A DNA stretch of 64,000 nt from Dicyema japonicum (taxonomy: Eukaryota; Dicyemida; Rhombozoa; Dicyemidae). Below the pieces are notes generated by a model. It saw only the letters and a list, made by a program, of their open reading frames with translations. It searched no databases and was not told the origin of the DNA. The position numbers and the translations under genes are program-made. Below are positions 1 to 10,029 of the stretch, piece after piece (the stretch's first letter is position 1; each line of letters opens with the position of its first letter). The stretch lies in contig RDEW01000036.1 of assembly GCA_011109175.1 (NCBI GenBank), forward strand, positions 313,583 to 377,582, in the 5' to 3' direction.

Positions 1-1669
1 GCGGAGATTTTCTACTGGTCCTTTTGATTTGTTCGGTTTTTGTATGGGTATTAATAATCCATTTCCAAGTCCTAGATCGGTATTAGTTTCAAAGACGTCA
101 TTTAGGGTTTTTGCAATTGTGTCGCTAAGTTTTTTTGGCCCATATTTTAGGAGCTCAGGGCTTATGTTGTCCGGCCCAGCACTCTTGTTGTTCTTCAGTT
201 TATTTATCGCTAATTCCACCTCTTCCACTGTGATTGGGATTTTTAGCCCCTTTGCTTCTCCTTGGAAAGGGGGAATGTCATTATTTTCTTTATTCAACAG
301 TGTTTCGAAGTGTCGTGCAATCAATTCTGCTTTTTCTTTCGGGTTACCCACGAATTTTCCATCTTTGTCTTTGATATGAAGGATGTTTTGTCCTTTCTTT
401 GTCCGCAGCAGCCGCATACATCCTTGAATTGTCTTTTAGGCATTCCACATCTTTTAATAGGAATGTAATAATTTCCCGTGAGTGTTTTCTGTTCATCTTT
501 TTGATTTTCCACTTTAGTTCCCTTTGTTGGATATTAAGCTCTTTTTTTTACTCTCGTCTGACGTGTTTGCCGCTTTTAGTCGTAGCTCTCTGCAATGCTT
601 TGCCATATTTGGCACGTTCGGGTGGTGATCCAATTTTGATGATTTCGGACTCCAAGGCATATTTTGGCCGACTTGGAGATTGCCTGTTTTGTTTGATCCC
701 ACAGAGTTCGTACTGATGATTCCGGTGCGGTTTTCACCATAAGAGTCTCGATTTGTTCGTGATATTTAGCTCTACAAGTTGGCTCTAACCACAATTTTTC
801 TGTCTGAAAGTATATATTGGGTCTTTGTCTCGCCTTCTTCGTGTTTCCAATTTATTTTTTCCCAGTCAGGTGCTTTTTACACAAAGTTTTGCAATGACGA
901 TCCTGTGGTCGCTGTCGGTTGTTGTTCCCTGGTAGGAACGTGCATCATTTATCAGGTGTTTATCAGACTTTCGGCAGATAATGTAGTCGATTTGATTATA
1001 TATATATTCACGGTCTCTCCGACAGAGTTTTTTCTTTGTCCGTGCCACGTCGTCTTGTGGCAAGCTGAGTGCGTAAAGGCCGTGTTGCACAGAAGTTTAC
1101 CAGAGAGGCTCCAGATGCATTTCTCCTTCCGCGCCCGTGTCTTCCAATAGAGGATTCTTCGGGCCCCATTCGCATTCCGGCCTTTGCATTCATATCTCCC
1201 GCAACAAAGACAAGAGACGAGGAAGCATTGTTAGAGTATTGCTTGATAGTTATGAGTAGAATTCCTCGAGTTTACCGGGGTTCTTGATTACTCGTCCACA
1301 GAGTGGTGCATAGACATTTATGACGGTTAGTAGACTCTTGGACGGGCATAGTTCATTTAGTTTGACCTGTAGGACACATATTCGGTCGTTGACTCTCCAA
1401 TAGCGATGTAATTTTTTGAGGTAATCCACATGTAGGGCAAATCCCATGCCGTAGTGCTTGCATTCACTTGGGAAGAGAATCAGTCGGTAGTTGTTCCATG
1501 TCTCATCGCGTCCATTTTCGATTTTCGTCTCTTGTAGGCAGCCAATAGATATTTTGTATTTCTCGAGATCGTCACAAAGTACCTTCCTTGTCCAATCTTT
1601 CGATATTCCACGTACGTTGAACGTTATTAGCCTGAGTTCTCGATTGTATGATGAGTGTTTTTCAGACAT
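1..1669 (-). pseudogene. AP-endonuclease-type LINE ORF2, broken, cut by window edge
   Basis: Reading on the minus strand, 1669-1250 encodes the N-terminal part of an APE-like endonuclease: the start (TFNVRGIS), the metal-binding glutamate region (LQETK) and the NVYAPL segment are visible. A second frame at 1090-866 carries the end of the domain with IDYIICR and TDSDHR, the conserved SDH motif. Other frames at 794-514 and 512-321 hold the linker. From about 380 down to base 1 a further frame encodes the start of a reverse transcriptase (NKSAGPDNIS, then LIPIQKPNKSKGP), which runs out of the window. Four frames are needed, so this copy is dead. Endonuclease-first order and motif spacing fit Jockey/CR1/RTE-like non-LTR elements; I cannot fix the clade. 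Confidence 0.85.
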
Positions 1670-1680
1670 TTTTCTTAACC

Positions 1681-1769
1681 GTTGTACAGAGAAGAAACGA
1701 GGTACGTCACCACCTCACAAAAAAGAGAAGAAACGTTGTACAGAGAAGAAACGAGGCACGTCACCACGC
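1681..1769. repeat. Two direct repeat units at 5' edge of LINE
   Basis: Two ~35-base units (1681-1714 and 1735-1769) both containing GTACAGAGAAGAAACGAGG then ACGTCACCAC, separated by a short A-rich spacer. They lie directly upstream of the LINE ORF2 start on the minus strand, where tandem 5' repeats with promoter function are common in non-LTR elements. Function is inferred. Confidence 0.5.
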
Positions 1770-1850
1770 GTTACACTAGTGGACTTAAAAAAATCTAAAA
1801 AAATTTTTTTGATTTAATTTATCAAATTAAACACAAATTTATTCTTTTAT

Positions 1851-2429
1851 TTAAAACTGCCATCCGTCCAAAGTGGACCCCGCCGACATTATCGACGTTG
1901 CGTTGCCTCTCACGATTGCAACAGAGATCAATTGGAGTAGCCACCGGGTCTCACGTGCGTCGTGGCTTTTTAGTGTAGCTAAGCGTTTAAGTTTCTTTAA
2001 GAAGCGAAACGATTTTCTACTTATTCCTCCAGTTCTCTTGACCACTATCGGATAAAACGCGAATCGGTCGCGTAGCGCTTCGTATTTCTTCTCCTTTGCC
2101 CTCATCGTTTTTTCCGCGGAATACAGTGTGTCTACCGCGGTCCCGACAATGTTGGACGGGCAAAGCGTGTCGACACAAGTAGCGTCCCAGACTAAAGGTT
2201 TCTCCTCTTCGAATGGGAAAATTGTGATCCCGTAGGGACGTTTTCCGTCTCCTCTGTCCAGGCCAACAGGTTCTAGTATGGCTGGGTATCCCGCAGACTC
2301 CAGGGCTCGCTTGACAATGACAATTCCGTTGATTGCATGCACTTCTCCGACAAGAGAGGGCATGGAGTCCATAACAATCGACGGTTGAGCCACATCGGCA
2401 TTTGTGGGTCCGGCAAATCTCCAGTACAA
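1851..2429 (-). pseudogene. LINE C-terminal restriction-like endonuclease fragment with mutated catalytic motif
   Basis: An open frame of 192 codons matches the C-terminal module of R2-like LINE proteins, as seen also at 44,740-45,595. The pattern is DGKRP..., then about 14 residues later WDATCVDT, then KEKKYEALRDRF and the terminal arginine/glycine-rich ISVAIVRGNA. In the intact copy the core reads RPDG...WD.T, the R-P-D...D arrangement of PD-(D/E)XK-type endonucleases of this LINE class. Here the aspartate is replaced by tyrosine (RPYG), which should abolish metal binding. Upstream zinc finger and reverse transcriptase are missing. A 5'-truncated dead copy. Confidence 0.8.
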
Positions 2430-2504
2430 GTCTGGTGGAGATGCCTTAAAATTTGTTACAATTATTCGAAAATTTTATTAGAAAATTAACAAAATCCTTA
2501 CAAA

Positions 2505-3543
2505 AAAGACCTCGTTTTGGAACACTTATTTTAATTTAAAATTAAATTTTAAAGTTTCTAGAACACTTATTTTAATTTTTTTGTTTGTCTTAAAGTAATC
2601 TACACCTTTTATGGACTTAAACTACGATACAAAAATTGAAATTGCTAAATTTCTTTCAAAAAAGGAGCATTCAATTCGAAAACTCGCGAGAGTGTTTGAC
2701 ACAATTCATCCAAAAATGCATGGATGACAAAAGATGTGTTTAGATTTTGCCTTCATAGGATTAATGAACATTTTTTTTACAAAATCGGAAAATTATTCTG
2801 CTATTGGACAATGCTGGGCCTCATAATAATCTGGAATTCTCTAACATAGAATTATTTTTCCTACCTAAAAATACAACCTCGATATATCAGCCACTGGATT
2901 GTGGAATTATCAAATTTTTCAAGGACCACTATTCTACATCTTTAATAGATTTTTATGTTTTACTGACGATCATGATTTTTTTATTGAGTCCCTAAAGAAG
3001 ATAAATTTACTTCATGTGCTATTATTGATTTCTGATGCATGAACGGAGATTTCATCAGAAGTTATTATTAATTGTTGGGAAAAAGTGTTTAGCGAACACC
3101 AATCCGGGGATTTTAATGGTCATTTTATCAATGAAAAAATTGAAAAAGCTATCGAATATGTTTTAGAAGAAAATGACCCTGAGTCAGAGCAAAATTTTTA
3201 TAATGGAATTGAGGCTGAATATGTAACTATAAAAACAGCCATTGATAACATAAATATAGTTGAGGAAAACATTTTAAATATGTTGCCAGATTGTCGTAAA
3301 GGTTTTTATGATTGTAGAAAAATATTCATGCGCAATTTAAATTTTAATTATGGTTATGGACAAAAAAAATACTGATTACATTTAACAATGTTAGTTTTCC
3401 GTTAAATTTTAAGGTTTATAATCAACGAAGTATAGTTATGTACTCAATAATAACAAATTTTTGTAAGATTTATTGAATAACCTCTATTACTGGAACATCC
3501 TCTGTTTTTGGAACACTTGTTGTTCCAAATAGAAGTTAGACTG
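2505..3543 (+). mobile_element. pogo/Tigger-like Tc1/mariner DNA transposon, degenerate
   Basis: Starts with a helix-turn-helix reading frame at 2611 (KIEIAKFL, then SIRKLARVFDT). It resumes at 2804-2995 with the end of a DDE transposase catalytic domain: LDNAGPHNN, FLPKNTTSIYQPLDCGI and FFKDHY are hallmarks of the CENP-B/pogo branch. A C-terminal tail lies at 3085-3375. Several frames are required and the middle is deleted. The right end read inward begins CAGTCTAACTTC; the left end carries CCTCGTTTTGGAACACTT, also found in the second copy at 58,610-59,759. A terminal CAG is typical of pogo elements. No TA target duplication is clear at this copy. Confidence 0.8.
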
Positions 3544-3550
3544 TTTTTAA

Positions 3551-3661
3551 TAGCCTTTTCACGAGAGCCTGCATAGGCAGGACACACACTTTATTTAAGT
3601 AAAGAACAGTTAATTTTAACTAATAGTAGAACCAAGGAATTATCTTCACTTTTTTTTCTTT
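3551..3661 (-). repeat. SINE fragment: 3' tail, minus orientation
   Basis: Reverse complement matches the 3' half of the SINE at 38,393-38,706, including AAAGTGTGTGTCCTGCCTATG and the GGCTCTCGTGAAAAGGCT end. The tRNA-like head is absent (5' truncation). It abuts the right end of the Tigger-like element. Confidence 0.75.
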
Positions 3662-3894
3662 ATAATTTTGTTAACAAATTATTTTTTACTATATATAAAA
3701 ACAATTATAAACGCTTCTTCCAGAGTTTTAACGTTTAGCCCAAACTAAAAAACTACGAGATTAATCTGGCCGATTTTGAAATGAAGTTTATTGGGTATTT
3801 CACAGAGCTGCAAACGCTTCTTAACAAAGATATTGGAAAAAAAGTTTTTTTTATTAATTTAAAAATAAGATCATGTAAAAATTATTCATCTTTA

Positions 3895-4860
3895 ATTATT
3901 TTTTGATGCGTTTCATATGTGTTTTTTATATTTCCATCAGACATCTGTATTTCGACAATATTGTGTGAAAATATATTGGTAATTGTTACACATTCACCAT
4001 ATGGAGACTCAAATTTTTTAAGGGCAAAAGGTGGATTAGTCCCAAAATCTTTCATAACTCTGACCTTTTAAAATTATTAATAAATTAGAATAACCTTATC
4101 ACCAGTTTTAAATAAATATTTACATTGATGTACACCCATTTTTTTATTTATTTTCTTAAAATATGCTGAATCCAATTTTGGTGGATTGAATTCAAATTGA
4201 AATGACGTTTCTTCTAAATCAATATTATCTAAAAGTAAACATTTTTGCCCTTATTTATTGGGTGCATGAGTGTCATCGCAATTTTCATTATTTAGTTCAC
4301 AATCTGAAAAAATTATATTAATCTCATTGAAACAACCTATATCTGTTTTAATCTCATCGACTAGTGTGTTTTCACATAAGATGCTGTTGAATCCATTAAT
4401 TCCTCAATACTTGTAAAATGGAGTATTGCCTCAAAAATAATTTAATTAAAGGTAACCTGTTGATGTATGAGTATGTAGATTATAAAAATAAACTGCTTCC
4501 TTTATGTTTTTAGTCCAACACTATTTTCGGACATCATCTTAGATAGTGATTTTGTGATTGTTTGATTGAAGCGTTTGATAATCTCTTGACTCTTTGGATT
4601 GTTAGGCCTACTATGAATTTGTTGGACGTTGAAGCGGTGAAGCGGACTCTTGCATGAGAATTTTTAAATTCTGTCCCATTATCGATTGTAAAAATCGGCA
4701 TGGTCCATAATCCAAAAAGATTTCTTTGAAGTTTTCAGCCACTTCATATACACTCTTACTTTTCATATTTTCATGTAAAAACATATTTAGAATATATATC
4801 AATTACAGTGAGAAGCCATTTGAAAATTTCATTGTTTTTATTAAATTGTCGTATAGTATG
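3895..4860 (-). pseudogene. Integrase-bearing transposon remnant (rve-type)
   Basis: On the minus strand, 4802-4611 and the adjacent frame encode SKSVYEVAENFKEIFLD then TIDNGTEFKNSHARVR, the DNG.EF block with the second catalytic aspartate of the retroviral-type integrase core. Farther downstream, 4,300-3,900, lies a C-terminal region with FKTGDKVIL, a common motif after integrase cores. Frames are broken by many stops. The style resembles the integrase of KRBA2/Ginger-like elements, but Ty3-like origin cannot be excluded. Related pieces occur at 19,339, 29,119 and 36,430. Confidence 0.65.
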
Positions 4861-5049
4861 AGAACCCGGGGCCATCTTCGTGTCCGGGGTGATAAGTCAA
4901 ACTTATCAGTCCAAAACATATGGTTACAGGAGTCATTAATGAAACCAAAGGAATCACAATGTATTTCCATTATAACCAAAAGAATTGAACAATTGCAACA
5001 TTATCAAAAAAATTGAAAACGTAAAAAAGGCAAAAGTTCAAAAATCTGT

Positions 5050-6240
5050 CGCTTAACAGATAACATAATTTATTCGCAAAACCCCAACTAACTAAACAAG
5101 GTAAGAGCCATTAACTAAAGAGGAAAGCCAAGATTTGGGGTCGTCTATATCGGGGCACTCTCATGAGACACCGTATTTCTATTCTCCGTAAAAAGCCCCA
5201 ATTACAATGCGAGTTTCCACAAGCAATGTAATAAATCACCGATTCTTCTCGTTTTTCTTTCGTATTCGTCATCAATTTCAGATGCTAAATCCAATCCATG
5301 TGCGAGTTTAATTGCATAATTTAGACTGAAGTTAAAAACTTTAACTCTCCAGACTTCATCCATTTTACAAGGCATTTTCCATCTTGATTGGTTGTTACAC
5401 AACCATAGTCAGTATTTAGCGTTCATGTCCCCAACAAGGATTAGATATTCATTGTTTTCCATAAATTTGTCAACAATCCATGGATACTCTCGTAGTTTTT
5501 TAGAATAGATTCCTCCGATAATTATCCATCCCATGGTTGTTTGTAGTTGAATGCTTGCTAGTTCACAAAGATTTTCTTCATTGATCGTGGGTAGTCTCGT
5601 ATTTAAAGAAATTTTGTAGTAAATTGAAGTTCCTGTTCCAGAACAAGAACTAGTCTTCAAAAAAATCTAATGAGTCGTATCCATCAATTTTAAATGGTCT
5701 TTTCTTCAATTTAGTTTCGTTTATAATTATAACTTCCATCTGGATCGTGCTGGCTATAGCAACCAGCACTGAGGCCCGTTTCCGAAGAGAACGGGCATTA
5801 ATCAGAGTTATCCTGACTACTTCTGTTTTTTCGGTGGCTGCCCTCTCTTCTTAAGAGCGCCACTCTCTTCTCTGTATTGAAGCTTCTACTGTTTCTTTTT
5901 TTAGAAGGTTTCTTAATTTATGTCCTATTCCAGCCAGTTTTAATTTCTTATTCGTTCCAATTTTGGAAACTTCACTTTCTCCATTATGGGCATTTTCTCG
6001 TTTTAGAAATAATTTTCCATTCGATTCTTTCCTTTTTTGGTCAATTTTGTTTTCTTCGCAATGTTAGCTTCAACAGCCTTGGGACATCTTCCATAATTGG
6101 CAAAGTGGGTAGATGAACCACAATTCACACACGACTTATTATTGTTTGTAACCCGACACTGCGATCTTCTATGTAGCTCAGAACAAACAAGACATCTTTT
6201 AACATATTTCCATTAGGCCTGCAGTATGTCTCTCAACCTC
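5050..6240 (-). pseudogene. LINE remnant: zinc-knuckle ORF1 end plus AP endonuclease start
   Basis: Reading from 6,240 downward: two CCHC-like knuckles (C-x2-C-x3-H-x4-C, then CVNCGSSTHFANYGRC) typical of LINE ORF1; a basic linker; then the start of an APE endonuclease near 5,830-5,700 (RITLINARSLRKR, MEVIIINETKL). It continues at 5660-5409 with SGTGTSIYYKI and LVGDMNAKY. A last segment, 5402-5202, holds SEIDDEYERKTRRIG. No reverse transcriptase follows. Shorter derivatives of the same element sit at 12,660-14,060. Confidence 0.8.
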
Positions 6241-6418
6241 GTTTTATATTCCTTCGTCTTGTAGCACCAGTGGCACCACTTATTGACCAGTGGCACCACA
6301 GTGGCATACAAGAAATGAAGAGAAACCTGAGTTAAAAAATAAATTAATTAAATCAATAAAAATTTTCTATTAAAAAAATAAATCAAAATTTGAACGTAAG
6401 TTCTTGTTGAATCAATAA

Positions 6419-8473
6419 ATGGCTCGAAATTTTCTACCAGGAAATCTTGACAAATCGAAAATCTCAAATAGTAAGCAGTAATTCAGCAATTAAGGTTATT
6501 TTGAAAATTATGAAAGTGAGGACGACCAATGGGAGGGCGTCAATGGTTATTTCATATCTTTATTTAAGACAACTTAAATGACATTCCATTGGAAATATCA
6601 TTCAAAAGGGACGGGAAAATCAAAAAGTCTTCACTTCATTGAATTTTAGGACTGTCTACGAGGAGATTCTCACCTCTATTACACGAAAATACAGTTTTGG
6701 TGTCTCCAGGAAGCAGAAAATGGTCCACCAAGTGGCGCTTTGAGTAATTTAAGATTAACCTGACCATTTTGATGGCACGTGGACGATACTGGAATAGCAG
6801 ATGTTCTCAGGATATGCTCAAAGCCTTGTGTTTGTCAATTCTGCTCAACTTTGAGCCTAATTTTGCAGTTCCCTGCAAGCCCTCTTTTGCTGTACTTCAG
6901 AAAATTTATTTATTTTGCCGCCAAAATATCAAAGTGCGCAAAAAGGCGTGCAGAAAATGTAAGTCCCTCGACTTGTGTGCAAAATTGAGGAAGGCGTGCT
7001 GCAGATTCACCCTCGTTTTGGTAGTTTAGCTTCAATATGCAGCTCTATGTGGCGATTCTGAGATCTCTAGACCTTCAGGTCAGACTAATACTGTCATTTG
7101 ACACAATTCCCCTAAAACGACCGAAATGCGAGCGTTTGTTGGCCTTTTTAAGGTTGCTTCCTTTTATTCTATTAGTCTCCGAAAACTGGCGCTTAAATAT
7201 GAAATGGAAAAATCGGATGCAATTTTCAAACAAGTTGACAGGATGATCAAGAAAGTACGCAATTTAAAGCCAAAAGTTCGTCCACGTGGTACTTTTACTT
7301 TATGACAAGATTACTCGTGGGTTGAAGTCTACGACCCTTCAATACAGCAATGGAGAAGTGTATTCTTGGAGTGATCCTTTAGTTGTTGATGTGGTGGGGG
7401 GTGGAATGAATAATACTAAAAACATGGAAAAACGGTATTCTCCCCTAATATACGTCGTTTCCTTCAACAATTCTAACGAAATGGCTGATTTAACTACCAA
7501 ATACTGCCTAAAGTGGCCAGGGAGGGACAAGAGAACTGAATGTGAGTGGTTGAATGGCATCTTTGCAAAACACGGAGAGAAAAACCCGCTCCCAGGTTCA
7601 CTTATTTTTTACAAAGATGTCTCTATTAGGAATATCCCACAGAATCAGAACGCCTACTTGGACCACCCAGAGTTGTTGCATCATGTTATTGTAGTTATGT
7701 ACTGAGTCGGTTTATGGGGAAGACACGCTGTGTGTACCCTCTAAATGTTAAACCAGTCGCCCACGTGGGTGATTATGTGGTCTATATAAGGAAAGATGTT
7801 TTTCAGTTAATCGTATGTCTGATTGTGTTAGTTGAGGACTGTAGAGAAATGGCTCAGAACTGGACAACTAGTTAAGGTAACACACTCTGATGTACAAATT
7901 AGGATAAAGAATTTCCCTTTAAGAGACTAGAGGTTAGTTGGCTGTCATAGTAATAGAGAGTTCGTCCTGGTAAGTTAACATATTTTCTGGACCTTATCGG
8001 GCCATGGCAAACAGAGGACTTTAAACCTGGAATTGTCGAGAATGTATGAGTTTATGTAATATCGAGGGTTGTGCAAAGGAATAGGCTTGGGAATATCTAC
8101 CTGCTCAGAGAGGTCATGCTCCCTATAGGGACCCTTTATTTGAAATGCAAGAATGTTGATTATACAGATCCCCGACTTGACTAGGTGGGCAGGAAAATGG
8201 GAATTGATGTTGTCAAGGCAATGATTGGTTGGGAATATAGAAATCGGTCCTGTCATCCAAGGCGGGATTGTTTTGTTATTGGTGAGGTTTGATGGATTTG
8301 TTGTGTGTTGTGATGAGGCTGGGAGACTAATTGATAAGTATGATAAGGTTATGGTGAAGGAAAATAAGGAATTGAGGATACAGTCAATTCTTATAAGGTG
8401 GAAGAGATTGTTTCACCTATCAACGATAAGAATAAGAGTATTGGAAAGATATGGTTTCAGTAAAATTGATTAA
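6419..8473 (+). CDS. XPC: XPC/Rad4 DNA damage recognition protein, split by very short introns
   Basis: XPC senses helix distortion to start global nucleotide-excision repair. My model has 17 exons and about 558 residues, starting at ATG 6419. Introns: 6471-6494, 6546-6568, 6627-6649, 6732-6753, 7021-7042, 7153-7175, 7286-7309, 7358-7382, 7619-7642, 7675-7694, 7813-7831, 7877-7902, 7933-7956, one unresolved near 8044-8067, 8155-8184, and 8262-8286 (GC-AG). The spliced product shows an acidic stretch (YESEDDQWEGV), ARGRYWNSRCSQ, VRLILSFDTIPLK, the transglutaminase-fold HYSWVEVYD, SPLIYVVSF, the beta-hairpin domains (RFMGKTRCVYP, DKEFPFK, GPWQTEDFKP, GNIYLL, MLPIGTLYL, GIDVVKAMIGWEY, HPRFDGFVV) and a basic C-terminus (VLERYG). 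Human XPC is ~940 residues, so linkers are much shorter. The 7619, 7813 and 8155 junctions are less certain. At 8044 a canonical GT-AG intron leaves the frame one base off. Confidence 0.88.
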
Positions 8474-8489
8474 ATATTATATATTTGAG

Positions 8490-8565
8490 TACTTGGAGCT
8501 ATACATAAGTTTTTATCTCCTTTATCTCCTTGGAGCTATACATAAGTTTTTATCTGTCTGTCCCA
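8490..8565 (+). repeat. Short tandem duplication after XPC stop
   Basis: CTTGGAGCTATACATAAG followed by TTTTTATCT occurs twice within 65 bases just downstream of the XPC stop codon. No function seen. Confidence 0.6.
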
Positions 8566-8839
8566 TAAAATTCATTTATAAGATTTGATCACGCAGTCAG
8601 GGCAGCTTCTATATAACCTGTTACTCTATTTCTTGTTGTAGATATGGAGATTTGATCATAAAATTAGCCTTCAAATTATATATAGATAGCAACCTAGTGG
8701 GGTTTGAACCATTCTATTCAATCGACGTGAAGTTGACCACTTACCGCATAATCCTCAAATAGTTCTTTGAAAAGTTTACAAATGTTGCAACATTTATAGA
8801 AGTAAAAATTCTACAGGTTGATCCTGACGAGCTCTTGTC

Positions 8840-9195
8840 TCTTTGTTCTCTAAAGAAGAGCTGGAAAAAGTAATTAGTTTACCACATCGTCACAGCCCTA
8901 TAAATGCAAAAATTGAAAATAAAGTAAAGATATTCTCCTAGAACCCGGGGAACTATATAAATATTTGGGATGTATCTATTATCGAGAGAATCATGTTTAA
9001 CAGACTTTCTGAACATATTGATCGTAATTATATATTAAAATCAGGTTTTTTTTGTGGAGATTTTTGTACAATCTCAACACGTCAATTTTGAAAGCCTTAG
9101 ATATTAAAGCAGCGCTTTTCGATTGGGGATACGAGAAATAATTTTAAAATTATGCTTAATGTATTATATATGCAAATGATCATCAGATAAAATTT
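8840..9195 (+). pseudogene. Non-LTR reverse transcriptase fragment (N-terminal region)
   Basis: In shifting frames, 8,980-9,090 encodes IIERIMFNRLSEHID then RNYILKSGFF, the usual block before the first catalytic motif of LINE reverse transcriptases (R-L...I..N.IL...GF). Preceding codons (KVISLPHRHSP) may be linker. Catalytic motifs are lost. Confidence 0.6.
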
Positions 9196-9480
9196 ATCAA
9201 CCCCGGATACACCGAGAAAGAAGTTAAAGTAAACAACTAATTAAGTATATCCAGTTTCCACTTCTACAGAAACAGAGTCCATCCGGATTCAACATAAAGG
9301 GTAAAAGACGTCCATAGTTGCAGTTGTGGAAACCCCTCCAGTGGAGTGGGGGAGAGCAAATGATCCTTTTTCGTACGGGCCCGGCACTGGGCGCCACTTG
9401 GACATGTGGATCACATGATGCCACTCTAATAGGAAGAGAGAGGTGGAACAGACGAACAAACAGAAACTTCAATTAGCCAC
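9195..9480 (+). repeat. Interspersed repeat (family with CGGATACACCGAGAA start)
   Basis: The segment beginning AACCCCGGATACACCGAGAA, with CAGTTTCCAC, ACAGAAACAGAGTCC and CACATGATGCCA later, recurs at 51,170-51,380, with a start-only copy near 44,580. Looser resemblance (CCAGTGGAGTGG-like) is seen near 28,110 and 46,560. No coding signal; orientation and class unknown. Confidence 0.55.
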
Positions 9481-9589
9481 GAAGCAGCACATGGGCCACG
9501 TGCCACTTTAGGTTATTTTACGTAAATTGATTTATTTACATTAAAATGATTATTTTATAATATAAGAATACTATTCTCATCGTGAAATC

Positions 9590-9890
9590 ACAGAGCCTAT
9601 CTCGGAGGACTGAAATCAGTCTCGCGTCTTCTCCAAAACGGTGTCCCCCAAGGATCTCCTTTATCTTCCGCTTTATTCAATTTATACCTGGCCGACTTCC
9701 CTACACCGGAATTCAATAACGATGTTCTACTTTCATATTCGGACGACATTGTTTTGTCTTCGCGTGATTGGGATATCCAAAATGCTACAGAAAGATTACA
9801 AATTAACCTGGACCAATATCATGTTGAGATCATTTATAATATCATTAGAGTTAGGATTTCTTAAGCTTTCAGCTTTGCATGTTCAGATAT
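9590..9890 (+). pseudogene. Non-LTR reverse transcriptase fragment with motifs B and C
   Basis: The frame beginning near 9,605 reads GVPQGSPLSSALFNLYLADF, the canonical LINE motif B. It is followed about 13 codons later by SYSDDIVLSS, the motif C catalytic DD box, then AGC-poor coding to about 9,850. Motif A is absent. The pattern (LADFP before motif C) is that of Jockey-like elements. The fragment of the same family's C-terminus lies at 24,180-24,590. Confidence 0.75.
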
Positions 9891-10029
9891 AAAACTTCAT
9901 TTTTTCAAAAATTTAAGTTCAATCATTAATACATGACCCTGAACAGAATCTACCGAAGAAATTGGTTTGGAAAACCAAAGAAGAGATACCAGGAAGAATC
10001 AAAAAAGAACTAAATGAAATTATAACAAG

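Noticed and set aside
29-379. 116-codon plus-strand open frame at window start
   Set aside because: It is the antisense shadow of the LINE reverse transcriptase on the minus strand.
6769-7029. Possibility that XPC is a dead, frameshifted copy
   Set aside because: Nearly every break coincides with a GT/GC...AG segment of 19-26 bases that restores the conserved frame, the same rule as in four other genes.
7286-7705. 139-codon frame read as a free-standing protein
   Set aside because: Its first ~30 codons run through two micro-introns of XPC; only the central part is exon sequence.
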